From Prevotella sp. CAG:1320 (GTDB taxonomy: Bacteria; Bacteroidota; Bacteroidia; Bacteroidales; Bacteroidaceae): a stretch of DNA of 64,000 nt. Position numbers and translations under genes: made by a program. How positions within the stretch are numbered: the stretch's first letter is position 1; each line of letters opens with the position of its first letter. Below, one piece after another: positions 34,341 to 42,455 of the stretch. The stretch lies in NCBI GenBank assembly GCA_000435635.1, contig FR882107.1, positions 1-64,000 on the forward strand, given 5' to 3'. The notes under the pieces were generated by a model. The model was not told the DNA's origin. It was given only the letters and a program-made list of their open reading frames with translations, and ran no database searches.

Positions 34341-35500
34341 TGGTCTTCCTCCTCGTACTCGAAGTCGTCTAAGTCCTCGATGTCCTCCGCGTCCACGTAT
34401 TCTATCTCGTCCTCGCCTTCCGCCTTCATCTCTTCCTGGAACTTGGCCATGTCTTTGTCGCGATGCACGAGCGTCTCCTCGGAGGTGATGGCCTGCAACT
34501 TGTTGCTCTCGCTGTTGAGCTGTTGCCAAAGCACGTCTTTCAGCTCGGTCAACCCATAGCCCGTCACCGAGGAGATGAACACCACGGGGAGGTCATCGGG
34601 CAGCGTTTCCCGCAACATCTCTATCAGTTCGTCATCGAGCAAGTCGCTCTTGGTCACGGCAAGTACTCTGTGCTTGTCCAGCATCTCGGGATTGAAGCGG
34701 CGCAATTCATTGAGCAATATCTCGTATTCCTTCTTGATGTCGTCGGTATCGCCTGGCACCATGAAGAGAAGCAGGGAGTTTCGCTCTATATGGCGCAGGA
34801 AACGCAGTCCGAGACCTTTGCCCTCGCTGGCTCCCTCTATAATGCCCGGGATGTCCGCCATCACGAACGACTTGTTGTCCCTATAGCCCACGATGCCCAA
34901 AGAAGGCTCCAGCGTGGTGAAAGGATAGTTGGCTATCTTGGGGCGTGCGCTGGAGAGGGCGGAGAGAAGCGTAGACTTACCCGCGTTGGGGAAGCCCACC
35001 AGGCCGACATCAGCCAGCAGCTTCAGCTCCATGATGATAGTCATCTCCTGCATCGGCTCGCCTGGTTGGGCATAGCGGGGAGCCTGGTTGGTGGCGGTAC
35101 GGAACTGGAAGTTGCCCAGTCCGCCCCTGCCGCCCTTGAGCAGCAATACCACCTGGCCATCGTAAGTGACATCGCAGACAAACTTTCCCGTCTCAGCGTT
35201 GTAGACCACCGTACCGCAAGGCACGTCGATGTACGTGTCCTTGCCGTCGGTGCCATGGCACTTGTCTCGACCGCCATTGCCTCCATGCTCGGCAAAGACG
35301 TGTCGCTGGTATTTCAAGTGCAGCAGCGTCCAGTAGTTGTGGTTGCCTCTCAGGTAGATGTTTCCTCCTCGTCCGCCATCGCCTCCGTCTGGCCCGCCGT
35401 AAGGATTATACTTCACGTGGCGCAGGTGCATGGATCCCCTGCCCCCCTTACCCGAGCGGCACAGTATCTTAACGTAGTCTACGAAATTGGATTCCGCCAT
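34337..35500 (-). CDS. obgE: GTPase ObgE/CgtA
   Basis: 387 residues from [20 protein letters not shown]. Obg glycine-rich fold at about 1-158 ([14 protein letters not shown]), G domain with GFPNAGKST (G1), [16 protein letters not shown] (G3) and TKSDLL (G4), then an acidic tail with Glu/Asp runs. It works in 50S assembly and stress control. The first ATG at 35539 falls inside the adk 3' end, so the later start is used. Order adk-obg-pgeF on one strand, spacings 11 bases and -4. Confidence 0.95.
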   Translation of the reverse strand: MAESNFVDYVKILCRSGKGGRGSMHLRHVKYNPYGGPDGGDGGRGGNIYLRGNHNYWTLLHLKYQRHVFAEHGGNGGRDKCHGTDGKDTYIDVPCGTVVYNAETGKFVCDVTYDGQVVLLLKGGRGGLGNFQFRTATNQAPRYAQPGEPMQEMTIIMELKLLADVGLVGFPNAGKSTLLSALSSARPKIANYPFTTLEPSLGIVGYRDNKSFVMADIPGIIEGASEGKGLGLRFLRHIERNSLLLFMVPGDTDDIKKEYEILLNELRRFNPEMLDKHRVLAVTKSDLLDDELIEMLRETLPDDLPVVFISSVTGYGLTELKDVLWQQLNSESNKLQAITSEETLVHRDKDMAKFQEEMKAEGEDEIEYVDAEDIEDLDDFEYEEEDQ

Positions 35501-35511
35501 CTTCTTCCTGA

Positions 35512-36087
35512 TTAGTCCAAAGCATCTACCACCGCGCAAATGCGGCCAAATATCTCGTCCACGGTGCCAAGACCCTCCACGTGGTGGTGTATGCCCTCGT
35601 TCTCATACCAGTCTATGAGGGGCGCGGTCTGGTTGTGGTATACATCGAGGCGTTTCTTGATGGTCTCCTCATTGTCGTCGGAACGGCCGGTGAGCTTGCC
35701 CCTGTTCAGCAAACGTGCCATCAACTCATCCTCGGGAACGGAAAGCTCTATCATGGCATCTATCTGATGGCCGCGCTCGGCAAGCATCTTCTTCAAGGCC
35801 TCAGCTTGGGGAATGGTGCGGGGGAAGCCATCAAAGATGACCCCGGCATGCTCCTTGCCAAAGCCATCGTATACGCTGGCCAGGATGCTGACCATCAAGT
35901 CGTCGGGTATCAGTTGCCCGTTGTCTATGTATCCCTTGGCGGTCTGGCCCAGCTCGGTGCCGTTCTTGATCTCATTACGCAATACGTCACCCGTAGAGAT
36001 ATGTCCCAGTCCGTATTTCTCAATCAACTTGTCGCTCTGGGTGCCTTTACCAGCCCCCGGCGCTCCGAAAATAACGATATTCTTCAT
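35512..36087 (-). CDS. adk: Adenylate kinase
   Basis: 191 residues. P-loop [12 protein letters not shown]-binding STGDVLRNE and [10 protein letters not shown], lid arginines in [16 protein letters not shown]. This short-lid form lacks the zinc cysteines seen in some Gram-positive enzymes. It interconverts AMP, ADP and ATP. It sits 29 bases after hpt, so hpt-adk-obgE-pgeF form one operon. Confidence 0.96.
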   Translation of the reverse strand: MKNIVIFGAPGAGKGTQSDKLIEKYGLGHISTGDVLRNEIKNGTELGQTAKGYIDNGQLIPDDLMVSILASVYDGFGKEHAGVIFDGFPRTIPQAEALKKMLAERGHQIDAMIELSVPEDELMARLLNRGKLTGRSDDNEETIKKRLDVYHNQTAPLIDWYENEGIHHHVEGLGTVDEIFGRICAVVDALD

Positions 36088-36116
36088 CTCCTATACCTAT
36101 TTATTATGCTATTCTG

Positions 36117-36659
36117 TCAATCTTCCTCCACAATGGTGTAAATATCCCTCAAGTTCCTGCCTTGCTGGTCATAGTCCAGTCCGTAGCCCACAATGAAGTC
36201 ATTGGGGATTTCCTTCACCACGTAATCCACCTTCAAAGGCACTTTCAGACGTTCCGGTTTCAGCAGCAAAGAGCAAATTCTCACGTCGGCCGCCTGCCTT
36301 CCCTTCAAGGTCCGCACTAAGTGGCCTAGGGTGTTTCCCGTCTCGATGATGTCTTCCAGGACTATCACCGTACGCCCCTCCAATGGCACGTTAAGGCCAA
36401 TCAAGTCCTGTACGTTGCCCGTGGAAGACGTTCCCTCATAAGAAGCCAACTTAACAAAGGATATCTCACAAGGCACGGTAATCATACGCAACAAGTCGGA
36501 CGCGAACACGAACGATCCGTTCAGTACGGCAAGAAACAAAGGATTCTTACCGGCCATGTCACGATTAATCCTATCGGCCACCACCTTGATGCGCTCCAGT
36601 ATCTCCGCCTCAGGGATAAAGGTCTTGAAGGTCTTGTCCTTCACTCTGATTACACTCAT
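36117..36659 (-). CDS. hpt: Hypoxanthine phosphoribosyltransferase
   Basis: 180 residues. PRPP-binding motif VIVLEDIIETGNT, catalytic-loop region FVKLASYEGTSSTG, and C-terminal DFIVGYGLDYDQQGRNL. It salvages hypoxanthine and guanine. First gene of the operon; a -7-like element TAATTTCG at 36690-36697 (minus) lies 30 bases upstream, divergent from nnr. Confidence 0.95.
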   Translation of the reverse strand: MSVIRVKDKTFKTFIPEAEILERIKVVADRINRDMAGKNPLFLAVLNGSFVFASDLLRMITVPCEISFVKLASYEGTSSTGNVQDLIGLNVPLEGRTVIVLEDIIETGNTLGHLVRTLKGRQAADVRICSLLLKPERLKVPLKVDYVVKEIPNDFIVGYGLDYDQQGRNLRDIYTIVEED

Positions 36660-36782
36660 CGCTGCTTATTATAAAGTTATAATTGTGCGCGAAATTACGA
36701 AAAAAATGGCATAAAACCACCTATTGCCGCTTATAATCGGTTATTTTTCGGCGCGAAAAAGAAATATCTCAACATTATTTGC

Positions 36783-36790
36783 TATATTCG
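36783..36790 (+). promoter_or_regulatory. -7-like element adjoining the nnr start
   Basis: TATATTCG ends 7 bases before the ATG at 36798, implying an mRNA with almost no leader. Confidence 0.45.
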
Positions 36791-36797
36791 CGATATT

Positions 36798-38318
36798 ATG
36801 AGCATCAAAATCCTTACTGGCGCCCAGATACATGAGCTAGATCAATTCACCATAGGACACGAGCCCATCTCTTCGCTGAACCTGATGGAGAGAGCGGCAA
36901 AAGCCTTGACCCATGCCATAGAAACGGAATGGAGCAAAGAAGTGCCCGTGACGGTTTTCGCGGGACCTGGCAACAACGGAGGTGACGCCTTGGCCGTCGC
37001 CAGGCTGTTGGCTGATGATGGATACGCGGTCACGGTCTACCTGTTTAACATACACGGACTGTCAACAGATTGCGAGACCAACAAGCGCAGGCTACTGGAA
37101 AACAACAAACTGGCAGGCTTCACGGAGATATCCTCCAACTTCGACCCTCCCGAACTGCCTGCCAACATGTTGGTGATAGACGGACTTTTCGGCAGCGGAC
37201 TGAACAAACCCCTGGCGAAAGGATTCGCCGAGCTGGTGAAATACATCAACCAATCGGCCGCCAAGGTAGTGAGCATCGACATTCCCAGCGGGCTGATGTG
37301 TGAGGACAATACCTTCAACATCCGCAATCACATCATCAAGGCCGACCTCACGCTTACCCTGCAACAAAAGAAACTGAGCATGCTCATGGCCGACAACCAA
37401 GTCTATCTTGGCAGGGTGAAAACCCTAGACATCCGCCTCTCACAGGAATTCATCGCCAACGCGGAATGCGACACCCGCATCTTGCAGGAGAACGACATCC
37501 GTCCGTTGATAAAATCCCGAGGCGACTATGCCCACAAGGGGGAGATGGGGCACGCCTTGCTGATAGCGGGCAGTTACGGCATGGCGGGCGCGGCAACGCT
37601 AGCCGCCACGGCTTGCCTGCGCAGCGGCGTGGGAAAGCTGACTATCCACACTCCCAAGCGCAATTATAACGTGATGCAGTTGGCGGTGCCTGAAGCCGTC
37701 TTGCAACTAGACCATGACGAAACCCGCTTCTCGGAAGCGGTTGACATAGAAGACTATGCGGCCGTAGGCATTGGCCCTGGACTGGGGAGACAGGAAGACA
37801 CTGCCATCGCCCTGATATCCCAAATCAGGCGAACCACTTGCCCCATGGTAATAGACGCTGATGCCATCAATTTGCTGTCCAGCCATAGGGCTTGGACACA
37901 GCACTTGCCCAAAGGCCTCGTCTTTACACCCCATCCCAAGGAGTTTGACAGATTAGCGGGACATATATGCACAGACTGCTACGACCGCTTGTCAAAAGCC
38001 CGCGAGCTGGCGGAAAGAATGGGTGCCTATATCATCCTGAAAGGCCATTACTCGGCTCTTTGCCTTCCCAACCGCCAAGTGGAGTTCAACCCCACGGGAA
38101 ATAGCGGAATGGCCACCGCGGGCAGCGGAGACGTGCTCACGGGTATCATCACCGCCCTGCTAGCCCGTGGCTACAAGACGGACGACGCTTGCCGAGTGGG
38201 CATGTACCTGCATGGATTGGCAGGAGACTTGGCCGCGCAGGAAGTGGGCAAGGAAAGCCTCATCGCCAGCGATATCATCCGGTACCTGCCAAAGGCTTTC
38301 AAGGCCTTTGCCGAATAA
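36798..38318 (+). CDS. nnr: Bifunctional NAD(P)H-hydrate epimerase / dehydratase
   Basis: 506 residues. N-terminal epimerase (YjeF_N, about 1-215: GPGNNGGDALAVARLL, SIDIPSGLM). C-terminal ADP-dependent dehydratase of the ribokinase-like fold (about 225-506: GAATLAATACLRSG, TAGSGDVLTGIITALLARG). It repairs hydrated NADH and NADPH. The fusion is normal for bacteria. The 3' end overlaps the convergent tag gene by 20 bases. Confidence 0.95.
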   Translation: MSIKILTGAQIHELDQFTIGHEPISSLNLMERAAKALTHAIETEWSKEVPVTVFAGPGNNGGDALAVARLLADDGYAVTVYLFNIHGLSTDCETNKRRLLENNKLAGFTEISSNFDPPELPANMLVIDGLFGSGLNKPLAKGFAELVKYINQSAAKVVSIDIPSGLMCEDNTFNIRNHIIKADLTLTLQQKKLSMLMADNQVYLGRVKTLDIRLSQEFIANAECDTRILQENDIRPLIKSRGDYAHKGEMGHALLIAGSYGMAGAATLAATACLRSGVGKLTIHTPKRNYNVMQLAVPEAVLQLDHDETRFSEAVDIEDYAAVGIGPGLGRQEDTAIALISQIRRTTCPMVIDADAINLLSSHRAWTQHLPKGLVFTPHPKEFDRLAGHICTDCYDRLSKARELAERMGAYIILKGHYSALCLPNRQVEFNPTGNSGMATAGSGDVLTGIITALLARGYKTDDACRVGMYLHGLAGDLAAQEVGKESLIASDIIRYLPKAFKAFAE

Positions 38319-38877
38319 TGGCTCCCTCATGCTTCCAGCAGCCCTTTTCATGGGAATTGATGACACCTATGGCCTGCAAGTAAGCGTAGACCACCGTGCT
38401 ACCCATGAATTTCATGCCTTTCTGGCGAAGATCTTTGGAAATGACGTCAGACAGCGGGGAGGTGGCAAGGCCAGTCTCGTAAAGGATGTTTCCTTCGGTA
38501 AATCCCCAAAGGTATCGGCTGAAGGAGCCATATTCCTCTTGCGTCTCAAGAAACACACGGGCATTGGTCACGGCCGCCTTTATCTTCAAGCGGTTGCGGA
38601 CAATGCCCGCGTCTCGCGATAAGTCTTCCAGCTTCCGTTCATCATACCGCGCTATCTTCCGATAGTCAAAACCGTCGAAAGCCCTGCGGAAAGCTTCCCG
38701 CTTATTAAGGATGCATTCCCAAGAAAGGCCAGCCTGGAAGGATTCCAGCAGAAGCATTTCGAAAAGCTTGCCGTCTTCATGCACAGGAACGCCCCACTCC
38801 TTGTCGTGATAATCCACGTATAAGGGGTTAGACAAATTGCACCAGGCGCAACGCCGTTTCTCTTTCTCGCCCATGTG
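38299..38877 (-). CDS. tag: DNA-3-methyladenine glycosylase I
   Basis: 192 residues from MGEKEKRRCAWCN. Zinc-site residues expected of Tag are present at both ends (RRCAWCN...YHDKEWG and GVINSHEKGCWKH). Body motifs LLLESFQAGLSW and GFTEGNIL fit the family. It removes 3-methyladenine from alkylated DNA. An ATG at 38892 would overlap the stop of the glutaredoxin-like gene; both starts leave the two genes tightly coupled. Confidence 0.92.
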   Translation of the reverse strand, partial: HMGEKEKRRCAWCNLSNPLYVDYHDKEWGVPVHEDGKLFEMLLLESFQAGLSWECILNKREAFRRAFDGFDYRKIARYDERKLEDLSRDAGIVRNRLKIKAAVTNARVFLETQEEYGSFSRYLWGFTEGNILYETGLATSPLSDVISKDLRQKGMKFMGSTVVYAYLQAIGVINSHEKGCWKHEGAIIRQRP

Positions 38878-38885
38878 AAAACCTT

Positions 38886-39185
38886 TCAGCAACCCGTGCC
38901 ATCCAGATTACACGCGGCTCCCTCGGCTACAGGGCGAGACTTCAAACCCACTTCCTCGGGGCGGAACGTCACCTTGCCATCCTCCAGCACAAAGCATGGG
39001 ACACCCGCCACGCCCAAGCGCTTGATAGCGTCGAAAGCCTTCTCCTTGTCACGCAAGCGCAAGAAAGCCTTCAAGTTCCGGATATGCTCGCCCACGTTGA
39101 TTACCTCGTAGTTGGCGTTTCCCTTCACTTGCTCCTCCACGTACTCGCAGTCGGGGCAACCTGTCATGCTATAAATCTTGATCAT
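38886..39185 (-). CDS. Glutaredoxin-like thiol protein
   Basis: 99 residues from MIKIYSMTGCPDCEYVEEQV. The CPDC active site, the cis-proline segment GVAGVPCFVLEDG and the glutaredoxin-length fold are clear. The C-terminus adds two extra cysteines (AACNLDGTGC). It probably reduces disulfides in the cytoplasm. It precedes tag on one transcript. A TATCTTTG element at 39262-39269 (minus) gives a leader of about 70 bases; a longer in-frame start at 39230 is less likely. Confidence 0.82.
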   Translation of the reverse strand: MIKIYSMTGCPDCEYVEEQVKGNANYEVINVGEHIRNLKAFLRLRDKEKAFDAIKRLGVAGVPCFVLEDGKVTFRPEEVGLKSRPVAEGAACNLDGTGC

Positions 39186-39379
39186 AAGCCTGTCCTTTAT
39201 GTCCTTTAACTTTCTCCTGGCAGCCAGCATCCCATGAGAAAGGACACCGCAGCCGTCTCCGCAAAGATACGAAATATCATTGGAATAATCTAGCGAAAAC
39301 CAGAAAATCCATCAACAAACAGGCTTCCACCCATCAACACAAGTACCCTGCCAAGGGAGCAAATTCCTCCCCTCTGGAA

Positions 39380-39486
39380 AACAAGTTATTTCGAGGAGGA
39401 AAACAAGTTATTTTGAAGAACAAAATAAGTTATTTTGGAAAGCAAAACAAGTTAAATTGCGGAGCAAAACAAGTTGATTCGCGAAG
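39380..39486. repeat. Period-22 intergenic array, core family D, copy 2 (five units)
   Basis: The AAGTT centre recurs at 39383, 39405, 39427, 39449 and 39471: 22 bp each time, all in one orientation. The 15-bp core AAACAAGTTATTTTG is separated by 7-bp spacers that all differ (AGGAGGA, AAGAACA, GAAAGCA, CGGAGCA). Core variants occupy the same places as in copy 3 (TTATTTCG first, TTAAATTG fourth, TTGATT fifth), which points to a dispersed five-unit element. It lies about 100 bp past the fba terminator. Confidence 0.9.
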
Positions 39487-39583
39487 AGGGAAGTTCCTAT
39501 ACACGCGCATACAATTATAATGTATAGCCACAAAAAAGGAAACCACAAGGCGGGAAAACCTTATTTGCCTCGTAGAGAAGAAC

Positions 39584-39623
39584 AAAAAAGAGGTGGAAAC
39601 CACCTTCTGGGGATTTCCACCTC
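39584..39623 (-). terminator. Terminator of fba
   Basis: On the minus strand GAGGTGGAAA...TTTCCACCTC (10-bp stem) is followed by six T's, 22 bases past the stop codon. Confidence 0.85.
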
Positions 39624-39645
39624 TCTATCAATTATTGCCGAACAT

Positions 39646-40659
39646 TTAGTCGAGCTGAGCCAACTTGTTGTCAGAACCCAGCACGTCGATAATCTTGTGC
39701 TTGTACATCTCCTCCATCAAGTCGCGAGCGGGGCCGCAATACTTACGGGGATCGAACTCGGCGGGCTTCTCTGCCAATACCTTACGCACTGCGGCGGTGA
39801 AGGCCAGGCGAGAGTCGGAGTCGATATTGATCTTGCAGACAGCGCTCTTGGCGGCCAAACGCAGTTGCTCCTCGGGGATACCGATAGCGTCGGGCAACTT
39901 GCCACCATTCTCGTTGATCATCTTCACATACTCCTGGGGAACGGAAGAAGAGCCGTGGAGCACGATGGGGAAGCCAGGAAGCTGCTTCATGATAGCGTCG
40001 AGCACGTCGAATGCCAAGGGAGGAGGAACCAGCAGACCAGTCTTCGGGTCGCGGGTGCACTGCTCGGGCTTGAACTTGTAAGCGCCATGAGAGGTGCCGA
40101 TAGAGATAGCCAAAGAGTCTACACCTGTCTTGGTGGTGAAATCTATCACCTCCTCGGGCTTGGTATAGTGGGAAACTTCAGAGGCAACCTCGTCCTCTAC
40201 ACCTGCCAAAACGCCCAGCTCGCCTTCAACGGTAACGTCGAACTGGTGAGCGTACTCTACAACTTTCTTGGTCAAGGCAACGTTCTCGTCGTAAGGAAGA
40301 GAAGAACCGTCAATCATCACAGAGGAGAAGCCCATGTCGATGCAGCTCTTGCAGAGCTCGAAGCTGTCTCCGTGATCCAAGTGGAGCACGATCTCGGGAT
40401 GAGCGCAGCCCAACTCCTTGGCGTATTCAACGGCACCCTGTGCCATGTAACGCAACAAAGTCTGGTTGGCGTAATTGCGGGCGCCCTTGGAAACCTGCAA
40501 GATCACGGGAGACTTCAAGTCAGAAGAAGCCTTGATGATAGCTTGCAGCTGCTCCATGTTGTTGAAATTGAACGCAGGAATAGCATAGCCACCATTGATG
40601 GCACGCTTAAACATCTCGCGAGTGTTCACGAGACCTAATTCTTTGTAACTAACTGCCAT
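39646..40659 (-). CDS. fba: Class II fructose-1,6-bisphosphate aldolase
   Basis: 337 residues. Zinc and catalytic motifs: LHLDHGDSFELCKSCID, MIDGSSLPYDENVALT, VEGELGVLAGVEDE and PIVLHGSSSVP. The length and the VEGELG form fit class IIB enzymes. It cleaves fructose-1,6-bisphosphate in glycolysis and works in reverse in gluconeogenesis. It is monocistronic, with a full promoter at 40708-40738 and a strong terminator. Confidence 0.96.
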   Translation of the reverse strand: MAVSYKELGLVNTREMFKRAINGGYAIPAFNFNNMEQLQAIIKASSDLKSPVILQVSKGARNYANQTLLRYMAQGAVEYAKELGCAHPEIVLHLDHGDSFELCKSCIDMGFSSVMIDGSSLPYDENVALTKKVVEYAHQFDVTVEGELGVLAGVEDEVASEVSHYTKPEEVIDFTTKTGVDSLAISIGTSHGAYKFKPEQCTRDPKTGLLVPPPLAFDVLDAIMKQLPGFPIVLHGSSSVPQEYVKMINENGGKLPDAIGIPEEQLRLAAKSAVCKINIDSDSRLAFTAAVRKVLAEKPAEFDPRKYCGPARDLMEEMYKHKIIDVLGSDNKLAQLD

Positions 40660-40707
40660 AATAATATGAAATTAAATAATGAATCATTCATAGTTTAAAC
40701 CACTATG

Positions 40708-40738
40708 CAAAATTAGCATTTTATTTTCACCCGACAAA
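40708..40738 (-). promoter_or_regulatory. Promoter of fba
   Basis: TTTG (40735-40738), 19 bases, TAATTTTG (40708-40715) on the minus strand: a full consensus match, leader about 42 bases. Confidence 0.8.
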
Positions 40739-40867
40739 ACCTGAGCGATTTTTTCATCCTGCATAGGGGTTAAATTCGCGATTATTCACCGGAATGAAAC
40801 CCTAAAAAGGATGTTTTGCTAATTGCAGTTTACAAAAGCGCCAAAGCGCTACAGGCAGGACATTCCA

Positions 40868-42415
40868 CTACTCCACGTAAGAGAAGTCATGGAACTTAGC
40901 CGTGGCACCATTGTCGCCCTCCACGAACAGACCTAACGTGACACCCGTGAAGCCACCCAGCACTTCCGTACTGAGCAACGTGGCGTCAGCGGAACCCACT
41001 TCTTGATAGGTCTTGCCATCGAGAGAATAAGAGAATGCATAATGCAAGCCGTCACTGGTGACACGCAAGCGCACCTTGCCTGGATTGTTTCCTAAGTCCA
41101 CCGTGCCGCAATCAGCCTCCAAGGACTTCAGCTTAAAGGTCGCGGTCAATTTACTTCCCTGCATAGCGAAATCTATATGGCCCTCATGCGTCTGATATAC
41201 CGTAAGACCCGCACGAGGATTGCCCTCTTTGCTTGGCAAGGAGACTTCTGTCTCGAATGTCATTTTGGGCGCGGTTTGGCGAATGCCTATATAGGTAGGC
41301 TGGTCGTTCTGGGTCAACGTGCCATGGGCTTTCAAAGTCCACACGCCATCCTGGAAGGCGTAATTCTCCCTGATGGGGTTCTGGATATACAGGAACTCCG
41401 GGCCCAACTTGCCTGCCTTGAAATCCGTGGCGTCGGATTTGGGCAAGATTACTTGCGGCAACAACTTGGCTTTCGTCAAGGTATCCACGGGCATGCCTCC
41501 ATTGACGACAGGCCATTCTCCCTCTTTCCACTCAACAGGAGCCAAGAATGTTTCCCTTCCAAGATGATGGAACATGCCGCCATAATGACGATAGCCCAGG
41601 CATATTACCCACCATGAGCCATCGGGAGCCTGCGTGAAGTCGCCATGGCCAATGCCCTGCACCTGCAAATACTGTCCCAAGCGGCTGCAATTGGTCAAGA
41701 TAGGATTGTCTGGGCAACCCTCATAGGGACCATAGATATTCTTGCTTCGGGCGATAGTCAAATGATGCGCCAACTCAGTGCCACCCTCGGAGATAAGCAG
41801 ATAGTAATAACCATCCTTCTTATACAAGTGGGGACCCTCGGGATACCGGCCTCCCTCACCGCCCCAAAGGGGCTTGGTCTCGGTGAGCTGCTTGCCTGTC
41901 TTTGGATCAATCTCGCACAAACTGATGAAGTCTCCGCCATTGCTCAGGAGGTAACACTTACCATCCTCGAAATAGAGTGAAGGGTCGATGCCTGGCGTAG
42001 ACAGCTTGATGGGGTCGCTCCAGGGGCCTTCTGGGCTGGTGGCCGTAACCATGAAATTGCCGCCATGGCTTATATTCGTGGTCACCATATAGTACACTCC
42101 GTCATTGTAACGAAGCGTGGGGGCGAAGATTCCCGTACCGGAAGCCGCGCCTTCCAAAGGCAACTGGCTGTCACGAGTAAGAATGTTACCTACTTGACGC
42201 CAATGGATAAGATCCTTGCTCTCATAGATGGGCACACCTGGGAAGTACTGGAACGTAGAGTTAATCAGGTAGAACGTGTCCCCCACCCTACAGACACTGG
42301 GGTCGGGATGGAAACCAGAAACGACAGGATTGCGGAAAGATTGCTCTTGCGCCGCAATGGGCAGACTAGCTAAAAGGAATAGCGCCGCACAACAGAAAGT
42401 ACGAATTTTTCTCAT
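40868..42415 (-). CDS. Secreted glycoside hydrolase family 43 (beta-xylosidase/arabinosidase type)
   Basis: 515 residues. Signal peptide 1-22 (ending PIAAQ). Five-bladed propeller at about 26-330: catalytic base Asp in SGFHPDPSVCRVGDTFYL, pKa-modulating Asp in TPGIDPSLYFEDG, general acid Glu in RYPEGPHLYKK. A C-terminal concanavalin-like domain follows (about 340-515: GVTLGLFVEGDNGATAKF), typical of GH43 xylosidases. It releases xylose or arabinose from plant polysaccharides. No SusC/SusD or regulator genes adjoin it, so it is outside a classical utilisation locus. Confidence 0.88.
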   Translation of the reverse strand: MRKIRTFCCAALFLLASLPIAAQEQSFRNPVVSGFHPDPSVCRVGDTFYLINSTFQYFPGVPIYESKDLIHWRQVGNILTRDSQLPLEGAASGTGIFAPTLRYNDGVYYMVTTNISHGGNFMVTATSPEGPWSDPIKLSTPGIDPSLYFEDGKCYLLSNGGDFISLCEIDPKTGKQLTETKPLWGGEGGRYPEGPHLYKKDGYYYLLISEGGTELAHHLTIARSKNIYGPYEGCPDNPILTNCSRLGQYLQVQGIGHGDFTQAPDGSWWVICLGYRHYGGMFHHLGRETFLAPVEWKEGEWPVVNGGMPVDTLTKAKLLPQVILPKSDATDFKAGKLGPEFLYIQNPIRENYAFQDGVWTLKAHGTLTQNDQPTYIGIRQTAPKMTFETEVSLPSKEGNPRAGLTVYQTHEGHIDFAMQGSKLTATFKLKSLEADCGTVDLGNNPGKVRLRVTSDGLHYAFSYSLDGKTYQEVGSADATLLSTEVLGGFTGVTLGLFVEGDNGATAKFHDFSYVE

Positions 42416-42455
42416 GGTTATAATTTAATAAATGATGTAAGTTGATAATACGTGT

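Larger units (their letters stand above)
39186..39645. other. Intergenic region with family D array and fba terminator
   Basis: It contains the -7 element of the glutaredoxin-like gene (39262-39269), the five-unit array at 39380-39486 and the fba terminator at 39584-39623. Nothing else is seen. Confidence 0.6.
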
